DNA from: Channallabes apus
Lineage: Eukaryota > Chordata > Actinopteri > Siluriformes > Clariidae
Length of the DNA stretch: 64,000 nt
Direction: 5' to 3'
NCBI GenBank assembly: GCA_030522415.1
Contig: CM060131.1
Location: forward strand, 11,737,203 to 11,801,202
The notes under the pieces were generated by a model that was not told the DNA's origin, made no database searches, and saw only the letters and a program-made list of their open reading frames with translations. The position numbers were made by a program, and so were the translations under genes. This document shows, one piece after another, positions 1 to 9,240 of the stretch (position 1 is its first letter; each line of letters starts with the position of its first letter).

Positions 1-32
1 GGTATAGACGAATAGAAGTGTTTGCAACATTT

Positions 33-959
33 TCAGGGCTCTGCGGGGATAATGTTCTTCCTGATATACCTCATGGCTTCCTCTGCATCTGTAAACACCT
101 TTTCTGTTCCGTCATGTGAAACACGTAAACGGGCTGGGTATAGAATGCCAAACCGGACACCCTGACGATTCCGCAGTAATTTCCGAGCCTCGGTAAACGC
201 AGCTCTGGCCTTGGCAACACTCGCAGTATAATCCGGGAAAATGGCGACCGATTCTCCGTTAAATGTCAGCGGAGCCCGAGCGCGCGCACGGCTCAACACC
301 TCGACACAGTCTTGGTGGTGGTGAAGTTTCGCCATGATGACACGCGGTTTTCCATCCGATCTTCTTGGAGCCTGAATTCTATACGAGTGGTCCACAAGCA
401 CATCCTTCTCCATTTGGAGTGTTTGTTTCAGCAGCCTCGACACAAACACAGTAGAGCTCGATCCCTCCGTCTCAGCGACACCCACTATCCTGATATTACA
501 CCTTCTCATCCTTCCCTCCATGTCCTCGCATTTCCCTCTTAACTCAGCTACCTCTGTTTTTAAACAAGTGACCACAGATTTTAAAGTCGTCACCTCGTCC
601 GACCACGTTGAAAGGCCGCCCTCCACCTCCTGTATCACGGTCTTCATTTGTTCTATTTCCGAGTGAAACGCCGCCGCATTATTTATAATTTCCCTTTTAA
701 CGGATTGTATCTCGTTTTTAAGGGCGTTGAAATCATCGGCAAGCGCGTTTTTTAGTTCAGCCTTAATTACTGCCGAGATGTCTTCTTTTAATGAGCGAAG
801 AATCTCGGATTTCAAGGCCTCAGCATCCATTTTCTCTGGACTGCCCGGAGGGGGTGGTGTTGCTCGAGACCGGGTGACGGTGGAACACGAAGACGAGGCG
901 ACGTTGGGCCTAGTGTTGGATGATGCGTCGTATTTATATTTGCGTAATTTTTCCGCCAT
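33..959 (-). CDS. LINE-1 ORF1 protein (RNA-binding chaperone)
   Basis: A 308-aa uninterrupted frame. L1 ORF1 proteins form trimers that coat L1 RNA and assist target-primed reverse transcription. Residues about 45-150 are acidic/basic heptad-like sequence consistent with the coiled coil. The RRM begins near the RRCNIRIVGV motif (about residue 152), and the basic C-terminal domain contains the PLTFNG and FPDYT motifs, the usual order for this family. The start was taken at the first Met after the 5' untranslated part. The stop lies 33 bases from the window edge, so the endonuclease/reverse transcriptase ORF2, expected immediately downstream on this strand, would be outside the window. The intact frame suggests a fairly recent copy. 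Seen: frame and motifs. Inferred: the rest of the element beyond the left edge. Confidence 0.85.
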   Translation of the reverse strand: MAEKLRKYKYDASSNTRPNVASSSCSTVTRSRATPPPPGSPEKMDAEALKSEILRSLKEDISAVIKAELKNALADDFNALKNEIQSVKREIINNAAAFHSEIEQMKTVIQEVEGGLSTWSDEVTTLKSVVTCLKTEVAELRGKCEDMEGRMRRCNIRIVGVAETEGSSSTVFVSRLLKQTLQMEKDVLVDHSYRIQAPRRSDGKPRVIMAKLHHHQDCVEVLSRARARAPLTFNGESVAIFPDYTASVAKARAAFTEARKLLRNRQGVRFGILYPARLRVSHDGTEKVFTDAEEAMRYIRKNIIPAEP

Positions 960-1139
960 TGACCCGCATATTAATTTCCCCCTTGTTTCAGAGGGTAAAT
1001 CATATCAAATTTGCTGTACTGTTTTGTAAAATAAAGCGCTTATTATATAAAAAAAACAAGAGTTCGGCGAGAGCACGAGCCAAACACGTCCTACTCCATT
1101 GCCATGCAAGAGCGCCCCTGTCTCATTGATTTTTTATCA
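960..1139 (-). other. probable LINE-1 5' untranslated region
   Basis: Sequence just upstream of the ORF1 start on the minus strand, ending somewhere near 1140 where composition becomes AT-rich host-like. It is expected to hold the L1 internal promoter, but no defined motif was recognised. The element boundary is an estimate because no target duplication can be seen with the other end missing. Confidence 0.35.
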
Positions 1140-1249
1140 AATCTGTAAAACAGTTTAGCATAAAATGTAGAAATAGATATTTATGGCTCTGTTGCTAATG
1201 TTGGTAATAAAGACACATTTTCTGCCATATCAATGATTAGTTATGTACT

Positions 1250-2417
1250 TCAGTTAATGCCCAGTGCTTCTTTAAGGACTTTAGAAACAGCTGGGATCAG
1301 ACTGTTTGCATAGTCCCTGTGATGTGTGTCCTTTATTTGAGAGGTTTTTTTTACACTTTCATCTGAAATGTTTCTCATGTGATACATACGAGCAATCTTA
1401 GAGTCCACCCAGACAATACCCTTTGTGTATTTCATAAGGCCATGGACTGTAGCCTGAAACACGGAGCGAGGATCAACAATGGTTTTAAAGTTTTTATACT
1501 TATTTATACCGTTGTTGTATAGTCTAACAACATGTTCCAAAATGTTTACTCCGGGAACCTTCTTCCAGGAGTCTGGTGAATATTTAGAGTTTAAATCGCT
1601 GATGGAAAGAGGAAAAAAATTATTCTCAAATTCAAAAGCACCTTTATCGTTGTATCTCCTTTTTAATTCAGGCAGGAGCTCTGTCCAGTTTTTTACATTC
1701 ATAGGCAGAATAAGTTCATCCAAGTCTTGCAGAGATACATAGCGACTCTGGTACATGTACCGATACACACAGTCATTGAGTGCTGGAATTTGCCCAAAGT
1801 AGTGCAGCTCTCCTGGTGAAACTGACTTGTTAAAGCCTCTAGAAACACTGATGTATAATGATATGTCCCAAGGGATAAGTTCCACAAAGTTCTGCTTGAC
1901 ATAGTAATTCAGGACTTTCTGTACATTAGAATCGCAGCTAGTTTTGTAAATAGCTACCTTCTGGACACCGAGTATCTTGAACATCTCCATGGCCTGCACA
2001 AGCTCCAAGACATTGTTATAATCAAACATGACAGAAATGCAGACTGCAAACTCATAAGGAAATTCTTCACGCATCTCTTGATTCTTAACAGGTTGTAAGG
2101 TGTGAATGTCCTGCGAAGATCCATCTTCTTTAACTGGTCGGGAAGTGATAGCCACGTGTGTCGGTTTTGTACATGTTACAGGTAACCTGCAGGTAATATC
2201 AGCCGTGCCGTATTCAAATCCAAAGTAGTCAGAATTAGTTTCATATGTAGCCGGTACAGATTCAATCTTTCCGTTGCAGCACAGCAAGCAGTGATATTGT
2301 GCATTCTCACTTCGAAGCACTATAGCAATTGTATGTATCATTTTCACTTCATGGCGGTGCTCTATATAGGAGCCGACCATATAAGATTTATGATTGTTCA
2401 CTTTAATGATTGGATCA
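1250..2417 (-). pseudogene. glycosyltransferase family 92 (GT92), main C-terminal segment, cut by chromovirus
   Basis: The frame encodes the catalytic body of a GT92 (DUF23-type) glycosyltransferase, a Golgi type II enzyme family that includes the nematode galactosyltransferase galt-1. Supporting features are the aspartate-rich metal-binding motif QDLDELILP (DLDE at 1715-1726), the upstream AVCISVMFDYNNVLELV segment typical of the domain start, and a natural stop at 1250. The apparent first six residues of the open frame (2418-2437) come from the LTR of the inserted element, not from the gene. Host coding sequence ends at the target duplication 2413-2417 and resumes at 7663 in the same frame; together the segments give about 452 codons, normal for the family. 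Substrate is unknown. It is non-functional in this haplotype because of the insertion and an early stop in the other segment. Confidence 0.88.
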
Positions 2418-2874
2418 TGTAACATCTGAACCACCACGGCCTCAGAGAAGATCCGGTTCCCCGGACTACTGAGCCGCAGCCTTTGTCTCCCCCTAGTGTG
2501 TCTGTGTGTATATGTCAGTCCTGATTACCTGTAGTTAGTATCACCTGTGTCTCCCCTTTGTGTGCACCGATATAAACCAGCCGACCCCGGAGCCACCCGT
2601 TCGTCCACCGTTGTAATGAGTGAGAGTTTGTGTGTGTTAGGAGTGCAAACTAGTAACGCTGACAAAGCCTGCTTCTCCGTTTCAGGACTGAAACTAACGG
2701 CAGGAGAGGGGTCATAACCCCGGGACTCAGCATCCTCGTCTGTAAGCGAGTACGACACTGTGAGGGGAGTTATTTTTGGGGAATTTACGTTTGTGGGGAT
2801 TTATTGTTATCATTAAAGACTCACTCATTTTCACCTGCACTTGCGTCCGCCTCTTATGAACTAGAAACATGACA
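2418..2874 (+). repeat. 5' LTR of the chromovirus
   Basis: 457 bp, TG...CA ends. It contains a TATAAA at 2571-2576, the predicted RNA start near 2599 and a late ATTAAA-type processing signal (cattaaag near 2812). The final six bases ATGACA supply the start codon of the Gag-Pol frame, so LTR and coding region overlap. Confidence 0.93.
2571..2607 (+). promoter_or_regulatory. LTR TATA box and predicted transcript start / self-primer
   Basis: TATAAA at 2571-2576 is followed 23 bases after its last base by GTTCGTCCA (2599-2607). A transcript starting at 2599 would carry this 9-mer at its 5' end. It is the exact reverse complement of 2877-2885 just inside the LTR, the geometry required for self-primed minus-strand synthesis in Tf1/sushi elements. 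The start site itself is inferred from TATA spacing. Confidence 0.7.
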
Positions 2875-5800
2875 GATGGACGAACCCATCAGGACGCAGC
2901 AGGTGTCCCTCTGCCGGATGATGAGAACCCAATGCGCTACATCGAGAAACAACAGGTCCAGATCGAGGGGCTCGCACGAGCGGTGAGCGACCTAGCCCAC
3001 AGTATAAAACACCTGGCTTTCCCAAACCCCTCCGCACCGGCTGGGACACCCCCTCAAAGCTCCACCCCCTCACCACCGCGCGCCACCCCCCCGGAAAGAT
3101 ATGCCGGCGATCCGGAGGGGTGTAAGCGATTTTTCCTGGCCTGTGAACTATATTTATCCGATTACCCTGACATGACGGACACCCAGCGAATCCGTTTTGT
3201 CATTCAGCAGCTCACAGGTCCGGCCATGGATTGGGCCGCAGCGATCTGGAGCGAAGGGGGAGAGCTCACCTCCCGGTATCATCGATTCATGGACGCTATG
3301 AAGGCGGTCTTTGACCATCCAGACCAGGGGCGTTCCGGGGAACAGCGTCTCATGCGGCTGAGGCAAGGGAGTGCGCCGGTGGCGGACTACGCCATCAAAT
3401 TTCGGGTCATGGCGGCGGAGAGCGGCTGGTGCGAGCGGAGCCTGCTCGCGCGGTTCCGTGATGGACTCCAGCCAGAAATCCAGCTCGAGCTGGCGTGCCG
3501 GGACGCCAACCTCTCGCTGGACGAAACCATCGGCCTGGCGATTAAGCTCGACCAGCATCTGCGCAGCCAGCGCCAGCGACCACTCACCAGGTCAGCACCA
3601 CCCCGCCTCTGCGACACACCTCGGAGACCGCCTCGCGATACGGGAGATACAGCTCGACCCGAGCCTATGGACGTGAGCAGTTCCCGCCTCACGAATGCGG
3701 AGAGAAGAAGGCGCGTCACAGCGGGCCTGTGCCTATACTGTGGGGGGGACGGGCACCGCATTAAGGACTGCCCGTTACTCAAAGTAACGTCACGCACACC
3801 GCCCCGCACGCATCATCCTTTTTGTGTAAAAGCACAAGTGTCTTTTTGTAACGCTGTTGTGTCTGTCTTCCCTTTAGTAGATTCCGGGGCGGCTGGGAAC
3901 TTCATCTCCTCGGCATTGATTTCCACGCTGCGAGCTCCCGTGTCGAAGCTTCCGCAACCGATACCAGTTAAAGCTCTAGATGGCCGTGAATTAGACCAGT
4001 CGCCTATTAAATTAATCACAGCGCCACTGCGGTTAACCTTCCCTGATCACACGGAGGAGCTAAAATTCTTCGTACTCCCTCAGTCTGATCATTCCGTCGT
4101 GCTAGGTCTCCCCTGGCTTAGCGCCCATAACCCTAATTTCAATTGGGCTCAATCAAGTATCGTTTCTTGGTCCCCTAGATGCGCCAAAACTTGTACACCG
4201 CCCATAGTGACGGTCCAAACCACCACCATAGAGAGTCCGAATGCCCCACACAAAGTGAACGTGCCATCAGAGTATGCGAGGTTTGAACAGGTGTTTAGTG
4301 CTAGGGCTGCTGCACGACTTCCCCCTCATCGCCCGTGGGACTGCGCGATCGAGCTGCTGCCGGGGAAAGCACCTCCTTGCTCGCGCATTTATCCCTTGTC
4401 AGTGACAGAAACCAGGGCAATGGAGGAATACGTGAGCGAGGCACTCCAGCAGGGGCTCATCAGCAGGTCCACGTCTCCCGCCTCGGCAGGTTTTTTTTTC
4501 ATAGAAAAAAAAGGGGGGGGCCTTCGGCCATGTATAGATTATCGGGGACTCAATGCAGTAACCATAAAATATAAGCACCCACTGCCCCTGGTTCCGGCCG
4601 CAATAGACCAGCTCCGAGGCGCCTCCATTTTCACCAAACTCGACCTCCGCAGCGCATATAACCTCGTTCGTGTGCGTAAGGGTGATGAATGGAAGACTGC
4701 GTTTAGCACTACATCTGGGCATTACCAATATAACGTAATGGCATATGGATTGGTGAACGCACCTGCGGTGTTTCAGGGGTTCATGAATGACTTGTTTAGG
4801 GATATGTACAACCGTTTTGTCATAATATACTTAGATGACATCCTAGTATATTCGCGGTCATATTCCGAGCACGTCAGTCATGTAACGGCCGTCCTTCAGC
4901 GCCTGCGCAAACACGGGCTCTATGTGAAGGCAGAGAAATGCTCATTTCATCAGCGGGAGGTGGCATTTCTCGGCTATCACATAGGGCCACTGGGGGTCGA
5001 AATGGAGTCAGCCAAAGTCGCGGCCGTGCAACAATGGCTGGAACCCACGACAGTGAAGGAGCTACAAAGATTCCTGGGGTTTGCCAATTTTTACAGACGC
5101 TTTATCCGAGGCTTCAGCATGGTGGCAGCACCACTCACGTCACTGTTGGCAGGTAAGCCGAAACGCCTCCGTGAGTTCCCAAAGGAAGCGCGGGAGGCGT
5201 TTACGCGACTAAAAACAACATTTACTACGGCGCCTATATTAAAACTACCGAACCCAGAGAAGCCTTTTATAGTAGAGGTCGACGCGTCTGAGGTAGGGAT
5301 AGGAGCCGTGCTGTCACAGCGTCACGGCCACCCCGAGAAACTTTACCCGTGCGCTTTCTTCTCTAGGAAATTAACACCTGCCGAGCGGAATTATGATATC
5401 GGTAACAGAGAACTATTAGCAGTAAAGGCGGCGTTAGGGGAGTGGCGACACTGGCTGGAGGGGGCGAAACACTCATTCACGGTACTCACAGATCACCGTA
5501 ACCTCGAGTACCTCCAACAGGCAAAAAGACTGAACTCACGTCAAGCCCGCTGGGCGCTCTTTTTCACGCGTTTCAGATTTGTGATAACTTACCGCCCCGG
5601 TTCTAAAAACATCAAAGCGGACGCGCTCTCCCGCTATTATCCGTCGCCGGAGCCAATTACCAATCCGGAACCAATTCTCCCCGCGTCGCTCGTAGTGGCT
5701 CCCGTTATGTGGAGTATCGAGTCGGAGATAGCCCAGTGGGCACGGTCCAACCCCGTGCCTAGGGACTGTCCTCCGAATCGACTCTACGTACCGGAGTCGC

Positions 5801-7260
5801 TTCGTGAACGAGTGACGATCGAGGCTCATACGAGTCTAGCATCAGGACATCCCGGCGTCACCCGCACCACCCACCTGTTGGAACCAAAGTTCTGGTGGCC
5901 TAAAATGAGTGAAACCGTGAAAAAGGTTGTTCTGTCTTGCGCCATCTGTGCGACTACAAAGAACCCCCGTTGCCTACCCGTTGGTAAACTAACGCCCCTC
6001 CCGGTGCCGAACAGACCGTGGTCCCATATCGCAGTGGACTTTGTCACGGACCTGCCGGTCTCGAACGGGTACACCACGGTGCTCGTGGTAATAGACAGGT
6101 TCTCTAAGGGATGTAGATTTATCCCGTTTCGTTCCCTTCCGTCAGCCCTCCAGGTGGCAGAAACCCTATTCACTTCAGTGTTTCGTTGCTACGGCATTCC
6201 CGAAGATATTGTATCAGATCGTGGTCCCCAATTTATCGCCAGGGTCTGGAAAGCGTTCTTTCAGAAATTGGGGACCACTGTTAGCCTAACGTCGGGCTAT
6301 CACCCCGAGTCTAATGGGCAGGCAGAGCGGACTGTTCAAGAACTCGGCAGATATCTTCGAGCATATTGTAGCAGCAGACAACATGAATGGGCGGACTACC
6401 TACTCTGGGCGGAATATGCACAAAATTCGCTACGCCACTCCTCTACCGGCCTAACGCCGTTTCAGTGCATATTAGGCTACCAACCTCCGCTGTGTCCATG
6501 GGACGCCACTCCCACCGAAGTACCTGTGGTGGACGAGTGGTTTAAGAAAGCGGAGAAAGTGTGGGAAGACGCACACACAAAAATTTCACGCGCAGTGCAG
6601 CGCTTTAAAAAGTATGCCGATAGGCGACGACGGGAAAGTCCTCCGCTCCAGGTAGGCGATCGGGTGTGGCTCTCGACACGGGACCTTCACCTCAACCTCC
6701 CCTGCAAGAAACTCTCCCCCAGGTTCATCGGTCCATTTCCCATATCAGCACAAATAAACCCCGTCTCCTATAGACTTTCTCTCCCTACACATCTTCGCAT
6801 TAACCCCATTTTCCATATTTCTCTTCTCAGGCCGGTGGTCCGGGGCCCACTAGATGAAGGAACAGCGGAACCTTCACTCCCTGGGGCCGTGGACATCGGG
6901 GGCGCCCCCGCGTTCCGGGTGAAGGAACTACTGGACTCACGAAGGAGAGCAGGTGCCTTGCAATACCTCGTCGAGTGGGAGGGGTACGGCCCGGAGGAGC
7001 GGAGTTGGGTCCCGGCCCGGGACATACTGAGTCAAGAACTCATTTCAGATTTCCACAGGGCACGGCCGGATCGCCCGGCTCCGCGACCACCGGGTCGTCC
7101 TGCCCGCCGGCAGCTCCATCAAGCAGGTGCATCCTCACTCCCTTCGACGGCGCGTAGGGGGCGCCCTCGCCTCCCTCAGGAGGCCGGTTCTGGGAGAGGG
7201 GGTACTGTAACATCTGAACCACCACGGCCTCAGAGAAGATCCGGTTCCCCGGACTACTGA
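2869..7260 (+). CDS. Gag-Pol polyprotein with chromodomain
   Basis: One 1463-aa frame without stop or frameshift. Order: Gag capsid-like region (about residues 80-235), CCHC zinc knuckle from C288 to C301, aspartic protease DSGA at 338-341, reverse transcriptase with YLDD at 654-657, RNase H with EVDAS around D805, integrase zinc finger (H987 to C1024/C1027), integrase catalytic triad D1057, D1117, E1153 (D-to-E spacing 35), and a chromodomain at about 1349-1400 ([12 protein letters not shown]). All catalytic residues are present. The start codon lies in the last six bases of the 5' LTR and the stop lies 55 bases inside the 3' LTR, so both ends of the protein are LTR-encoded. Gag and Pol share one frame, so Gag excess, if any, must come from processing or turnover rather than frameshifting. 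Confidence 0.95.
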   Translation: MTDGRTHQDAAGVPLPDDENPMRYIEKQQVQIEGLARAVSDLAHSIKHLAFPNPSAPAGTPPQSSTPSPPRATPPERYAGDPEGCKRFFLACELYLSDYPDMTDTQRIRFVIQQLTGPAMDWAAAIWSEGGELTSRYHRFMDAMKAVFDHPDQGRSGEQRLMRLRQGSAPVADYAIKFRVMAAESGWCERSLLARFRDGLQPEIQLELACRDANLSLDETIGLAIKLDQHLRSQRQRPLTRSAPPRLCDTPRRPPRDTGDTARPEPMDVSSSRLTNAERRRRVTAGLCLYCGGDGHRIKDCPLLKVTSRTPPRTHHPFCVKAQVSFCNAVVSVFPLVDSGAAGNFISSALISTLRAPVSKLPQPIPVKALDGRELDQSPIKLITAPLRLTFPDHTEELKFFVLPQSDHSVVLGLPWLSAHNPNFNWAQSSIVSWSPRCAKTCTPPIVTVQTTTIESPNAPHKVNVPSEYARFEQVFSARAAARLPPHRPWDCAIELLPGKAPPCSRIYPLSVTETRAMEEYVSEALQQGLISRSTSPASAGFFFIEKKGGGLRPCIDYRGLNAVTIKYKHPLPLVPAAIDQLRGASIFTKLDLRSAYNLVRVRKGDEWKTAFSTTSGHYQYNVMAYGLVNAPAVFQGFMNDLFRDMYNRFVIIYLDDILVYSRSYSEHVSHVTAVLQRLRKHGLYVKAEKCSFHQREVAFLGYHIGPLGVEMESAKVAAVQQWLEPTTVKELQRFLGFANFYRRFIRGFSMVAAPLTSLLAGKPKRLREFPKEAREAFTRLKTTFTTAPILKLPNPEKPFIVEVDASEVGIGAVLSQRHGHPEKLYPCAFFSRKLTPAERNYDIGNRELLAVKAALGEWRHWLEGAKHSFTVLTDHRNLEYLQQAKRLNSRQARWALFFTRFRFVITYRPGSKNIKADALSRYYPSPEPITNPEPILPASLVVAPVMWSIESEIAQWARSNPVPRDCPPNRLYVPESLRERVTIEAHTSLASGHPGVTRTTHLLEPKFWWPKMSETVKKVVLSCAICATTKNPRCLPVGKLTPLPVPNRPWSHIAVDFVTDLPVSNGYTTVLVVIDRFSKGCRFIPFRSLPSALQVAETLFTSVFRCYGIPEDIVSDRGPQFIARVWKAFFQKLGTTVSLTSGYHPESNGQAERTVQELGRYLRAYCSSRQHEWADYLLWAEYAQNSLRHSSTGLTPFQCILGYQPPLCPWDATPTEVPVVDEWFKKAEKVWEDAHTKISRAVQRFKKYADRRRRESPPLQVGDRVWLSTRDLHLNLPCKKLSPRFIGPFPISAQINPVSYRLSLPTHLRINPIFHISLLRPVVRGPLDEGTAEPSLPGAVDIGGAPAFRVKELLDSRRRAGALQYLVEWEGYGPEERSWVPARDILSQELISDFHRARPDRPAPRPPGRPARRQLHQAGASSLPSTARRGRPRLPQEAGSGRGGTVTSEPPRPQRRSGSPDY
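2877..2885 (+). promoter_or_regulatory. self-complementary primer binding site
   Basis: TGGACGAAC lies two bases after the 5' LTR and pairs perfectly with 2599-2607 of the same LTR. No match to a tRNA 3' end was recognised. It sits inside the Gag coding sequence, codons 3-6. Seen: the 9-bp complementarity. Known: self-priming in the Tf1/sushi group. Inferred: use in this element. Confidence 0.7.
7187..7203 (+). promoter_or_regulatory. polypurine tract of the chromovirus
   Basis: A purine-rich run (gggagaggggg) immediately before the 3' LTR start TGTAAC at 7206, the expected plus-strand primer. It is also coding, near the Gag-Pol C-terminus. Confidence 0.75.
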
Positions 7261-7662
7261 GCCGCAGCCTTTGTCTCCCCCTAGTGTGTCTGTGTGTATA
7301 TGTCAGTCCTGATTACCTGTAGTTAGTATCACCTGTGTCTCCCCTTTGTGTGCACCGATATAAACCAGCCGACCCCGGAGCCACCCGTTCGTCCACCGTT
7401 GTAATGAGTGAGAGTTTGTGTGTGTTAGGAGTGCAAACTAGTAACGCTGACAAAGCCTGCTTCTCCGTTTCAGGACTGAAACTAACGGCAGGAGAGGGGT
7501 CATAACCCCGGGACTCAGCATCCTCGTCTGTAAGCGAGTACGACACTGTGAGGGGAGTTATTTTTGGGGAATTTACGTTTGTGGGGATTTATTGTTATCA
7601 TTAAAGACTCACTCATTTTCACCTGCACTTGCGTCCGCCTCTTATGAACTAGAAACATGACA
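7206..7662 (+). repeat. 3' LTR of the chromovirus
   Basis: 457 bp, same length and, as far as read by eye, same sequence as 2418-2874. It is followed by the duplicated target gatca (7663-7667). The Gag-Pol stop (7258-7260) lies within it. Confidence 0.93.
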
Positions 7663-7866
7663 GATCATTTCTTACTGGCAAACCACAAGCCAGGAGAGAT
7701 GCTGGCTTCTTCATCCAGTCAGGGTAAAAAGTAGGTGTCTTGTATACATTCAGAGTTTTTTGTCGACTGAGGATGTAGATTATATAAATGAGCACAAAAA
7801 TAATCAAAGGGATAGAAAGCTTTTTTTTTTTTTAAAGTTTACTGCTTTGAGGAGGCATCTTCTGAC
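7663..7866 (-). pseudogene. GT92 gene, 5' segment (membrane anchor) with early stop
   Basis: This is the N-terminal end of the same GT92 gene. A good 3' splice site (pyrimidine-rich run ending in CAG, AG at 7868-7867) precedes ATG at 7858-7856. After eight codons there is an in-frame TAA at 7834-7832, next to a 13-base A run; beyond it the frame continues with lysines and the hydrophobic stretch SIPLIIFVLIYIIYIL, a typical type II Golgi anchor, then a short stem. The frame runs exactly (65 codons plus one base) to the target duplication and continues at 2412 with no shift. An alternative start at the Met in the stem (WMKKPAS) would avoid the stop but lose the anchor. Two independent lesions therefore affect this gene. 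A reference error in the A run could mimic a length change but would not by itself remove the TAA. Confidence 0.8.
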
Positions 7867-7867
7867 C

Positions 7868-8119
7868 TGTGAAGCATAAAAACAACAATTAAAATCAAAT
7901 CAAGTTGGCTTTTAATGCCAAGTGTAGGTAGCACTTCAAATTTCATTTCAAAATTCTTTTTTTTTTTTACACAAAAGTTCAAAATTTTTCCCAAATTTTT
8001 TTTCTCTATATTTGCTATATTGTGATTGTTCTTATTTGTACAGTATATTTTTATTTTTATCCTAGTTAAATTTATTTTCTATTGTACTGTATTTCTTTTT
8101 TTCATATTTATTTCTTATC
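7868..8119. other. AT-rich spacer, no gene recognised
   Basis: AT-rich sequence with several T runs upstream of the GT92 exon. It probably includes the intron preceding that exon. No coding pattern, inverted repeat or RNA gene was recognised. Confidence 0.5.
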
Positions 8120-8240
8120 TATAGGCTTTAATTTTCTTTTTAAGGTTATTGGCAGTCGTATAAGCATTTCACTTCATATTGCACTGTGTATGACTGTGCA
8201 TGTGACAAATAAAATTTTAATTTGAATTGAATTTGAGTAT
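8120..8240 (+). mobile_element. LINE-type 3' end with (TTTGAA)n-like tail
   Basis: The run ending in tgacaaataaaatttt followed by short ttgaatt repeats has the form of a LINE 3' terminus with a simple-repeat tail, and resembles a common teleost interspersed repeat by recollection. No coding part was identified. Family assignment is uncertain. Confidence 0.4.
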
Positions 8241-8449
8241 GGTTCCTGAGCTGTGGAGCCTAAACCCCATCCAGTGATGGCTTCTGATACAAGAGTCCAT
8301 TCCATCAAGGGCGTCTATGAGATGTTGGCCTCGCTGCCCGAGTATCAATTACTCCATGAGTAATAGATGATCCATGTATCCATTACTCCATGAGATGCTA
8401 GCTAAAGAACACCAGGGGGTCAGACAACATTAGTTGGAAAGTGATACAA

Positions 8450-9240
8450 GATATACTTTATAGGACAGTCCTTTTCAAAAGCGTGGGACTGAGATATGAG
8501 CTCATTGTGCCCAAAGATATGAGCCCACCCTGCATTCAATGTTTTCTTGACAGCTCTCATAGTGGTCACTTACAGTAGTGGAAATCGTGGAAATGGCCTG
8601 GTGGCCGACAGCCTTAGAGAGTGTGCAATGTGCCAGCAGTATAGGCCAAGCAACCAAAAGCCAACCAGGTACCTACAGAGCTCAGAAGTTGAGGAAGCGT
8701 GATTGAGGCTGGAATTGGATATTATGGGCCCATTGCCTCAAAGAAAATGTCAATCTCCTTCTAATAGTAGATTCCTATTCAAAGTGGATAGAGCACTTTC
8801 CTATACAGGACAGTAAAACCACCCAACTCGGTTAAATATTGAAGCATGAGATCTTCACTAGATAGAGTTTAAAAGATTTACTGTTTCAGATCATGGGCCC
8901 CAATTCCCTAGCCAACTTCTCCCTGACGTGTGTAAAAGATGTGGCATGGGACAAAAACCAACCATGAGCTATCATCCGCAGACAAATGTGTGAACCGGAC
9001 AATGAAGATCATGATGTCTTCATATGTAGAACAATGACATAGGGAGTAGGCTAACTGTCTATCAGAGTTCCAATTCACCATAAACACTGCCCAGCAGAAT
9101 ACACCTATTCAAATTAGTTTGGAGTGTTATCACCTCTCTTATTGTCTGTTGTGGGAGCTCTATTTGTAAAAGACAGCACCTCCAAATGAAAATGACAAAA
9201 AAGTAGACAATTTAATAGTTCTTATTGATGAAAATCTGTG
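8450..9240 (+). pseudogene. decayed retroelement integrase
   Basis: Broken across frames, the translation shows the hallmarks of a retroviral-type integrase in order: ELIVP with SGH near 8500-8570, a Cys-x2-Cys pair (CAMCQQ-like) near 8625, GPLP near 8725, VSDHGPQF near 8890 and SYHPQT near 8970. Many stops and frameshifts are present, so it is ancient. The family is probably Ty3/Gypsy or a related retroelement, and different from the two chromoviruses here. No LTRs were located around it. Confidence 0.7.

Larger units (their letters stand above)
2418..7662 (+). mobile_element. full-length Ty3/Gypsy chromovirus (sushi-like), very young
   Basis: A complete LTR retrotransposon: two 457-bp LTRs (2418-2874, 7206-7662) starting TGTAAC and ending ATGACA, a single gag-pol frame with a C-terminal chromodomain, a purine-rich tract before the 3' LTR, and a 5-bp target duplication gatca at 2413-2417 and 7663-7667. 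I compared the two LTRs by eye and found no difference, which implies insertion too recent for substitutions. It lies antisense to, and inside the coding sequence of, a GT92 gene. Pol order is protease, reverse transcriptase, RNase H, integrase, chromodomain, which places it in the chromovirus branch. The primer site is self-complementary to the LTR (see 2877-2885), a trait of the Tf1/sushi group. Confidence 0.95.

Noticed and set aside
2525..2758. 77-codon frame on the minus strand, repeated identically at 7313-7546
   Set aside because: It lies wholly inside the two LTRs and is antisense to the element; identity reflects LTR identity, not a gene.
3154..3809. Minus-strand frames of 134-140 codons within gag
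   Set aside because: Shadows of the GC-rich Gag-Pol frame on the other strand.
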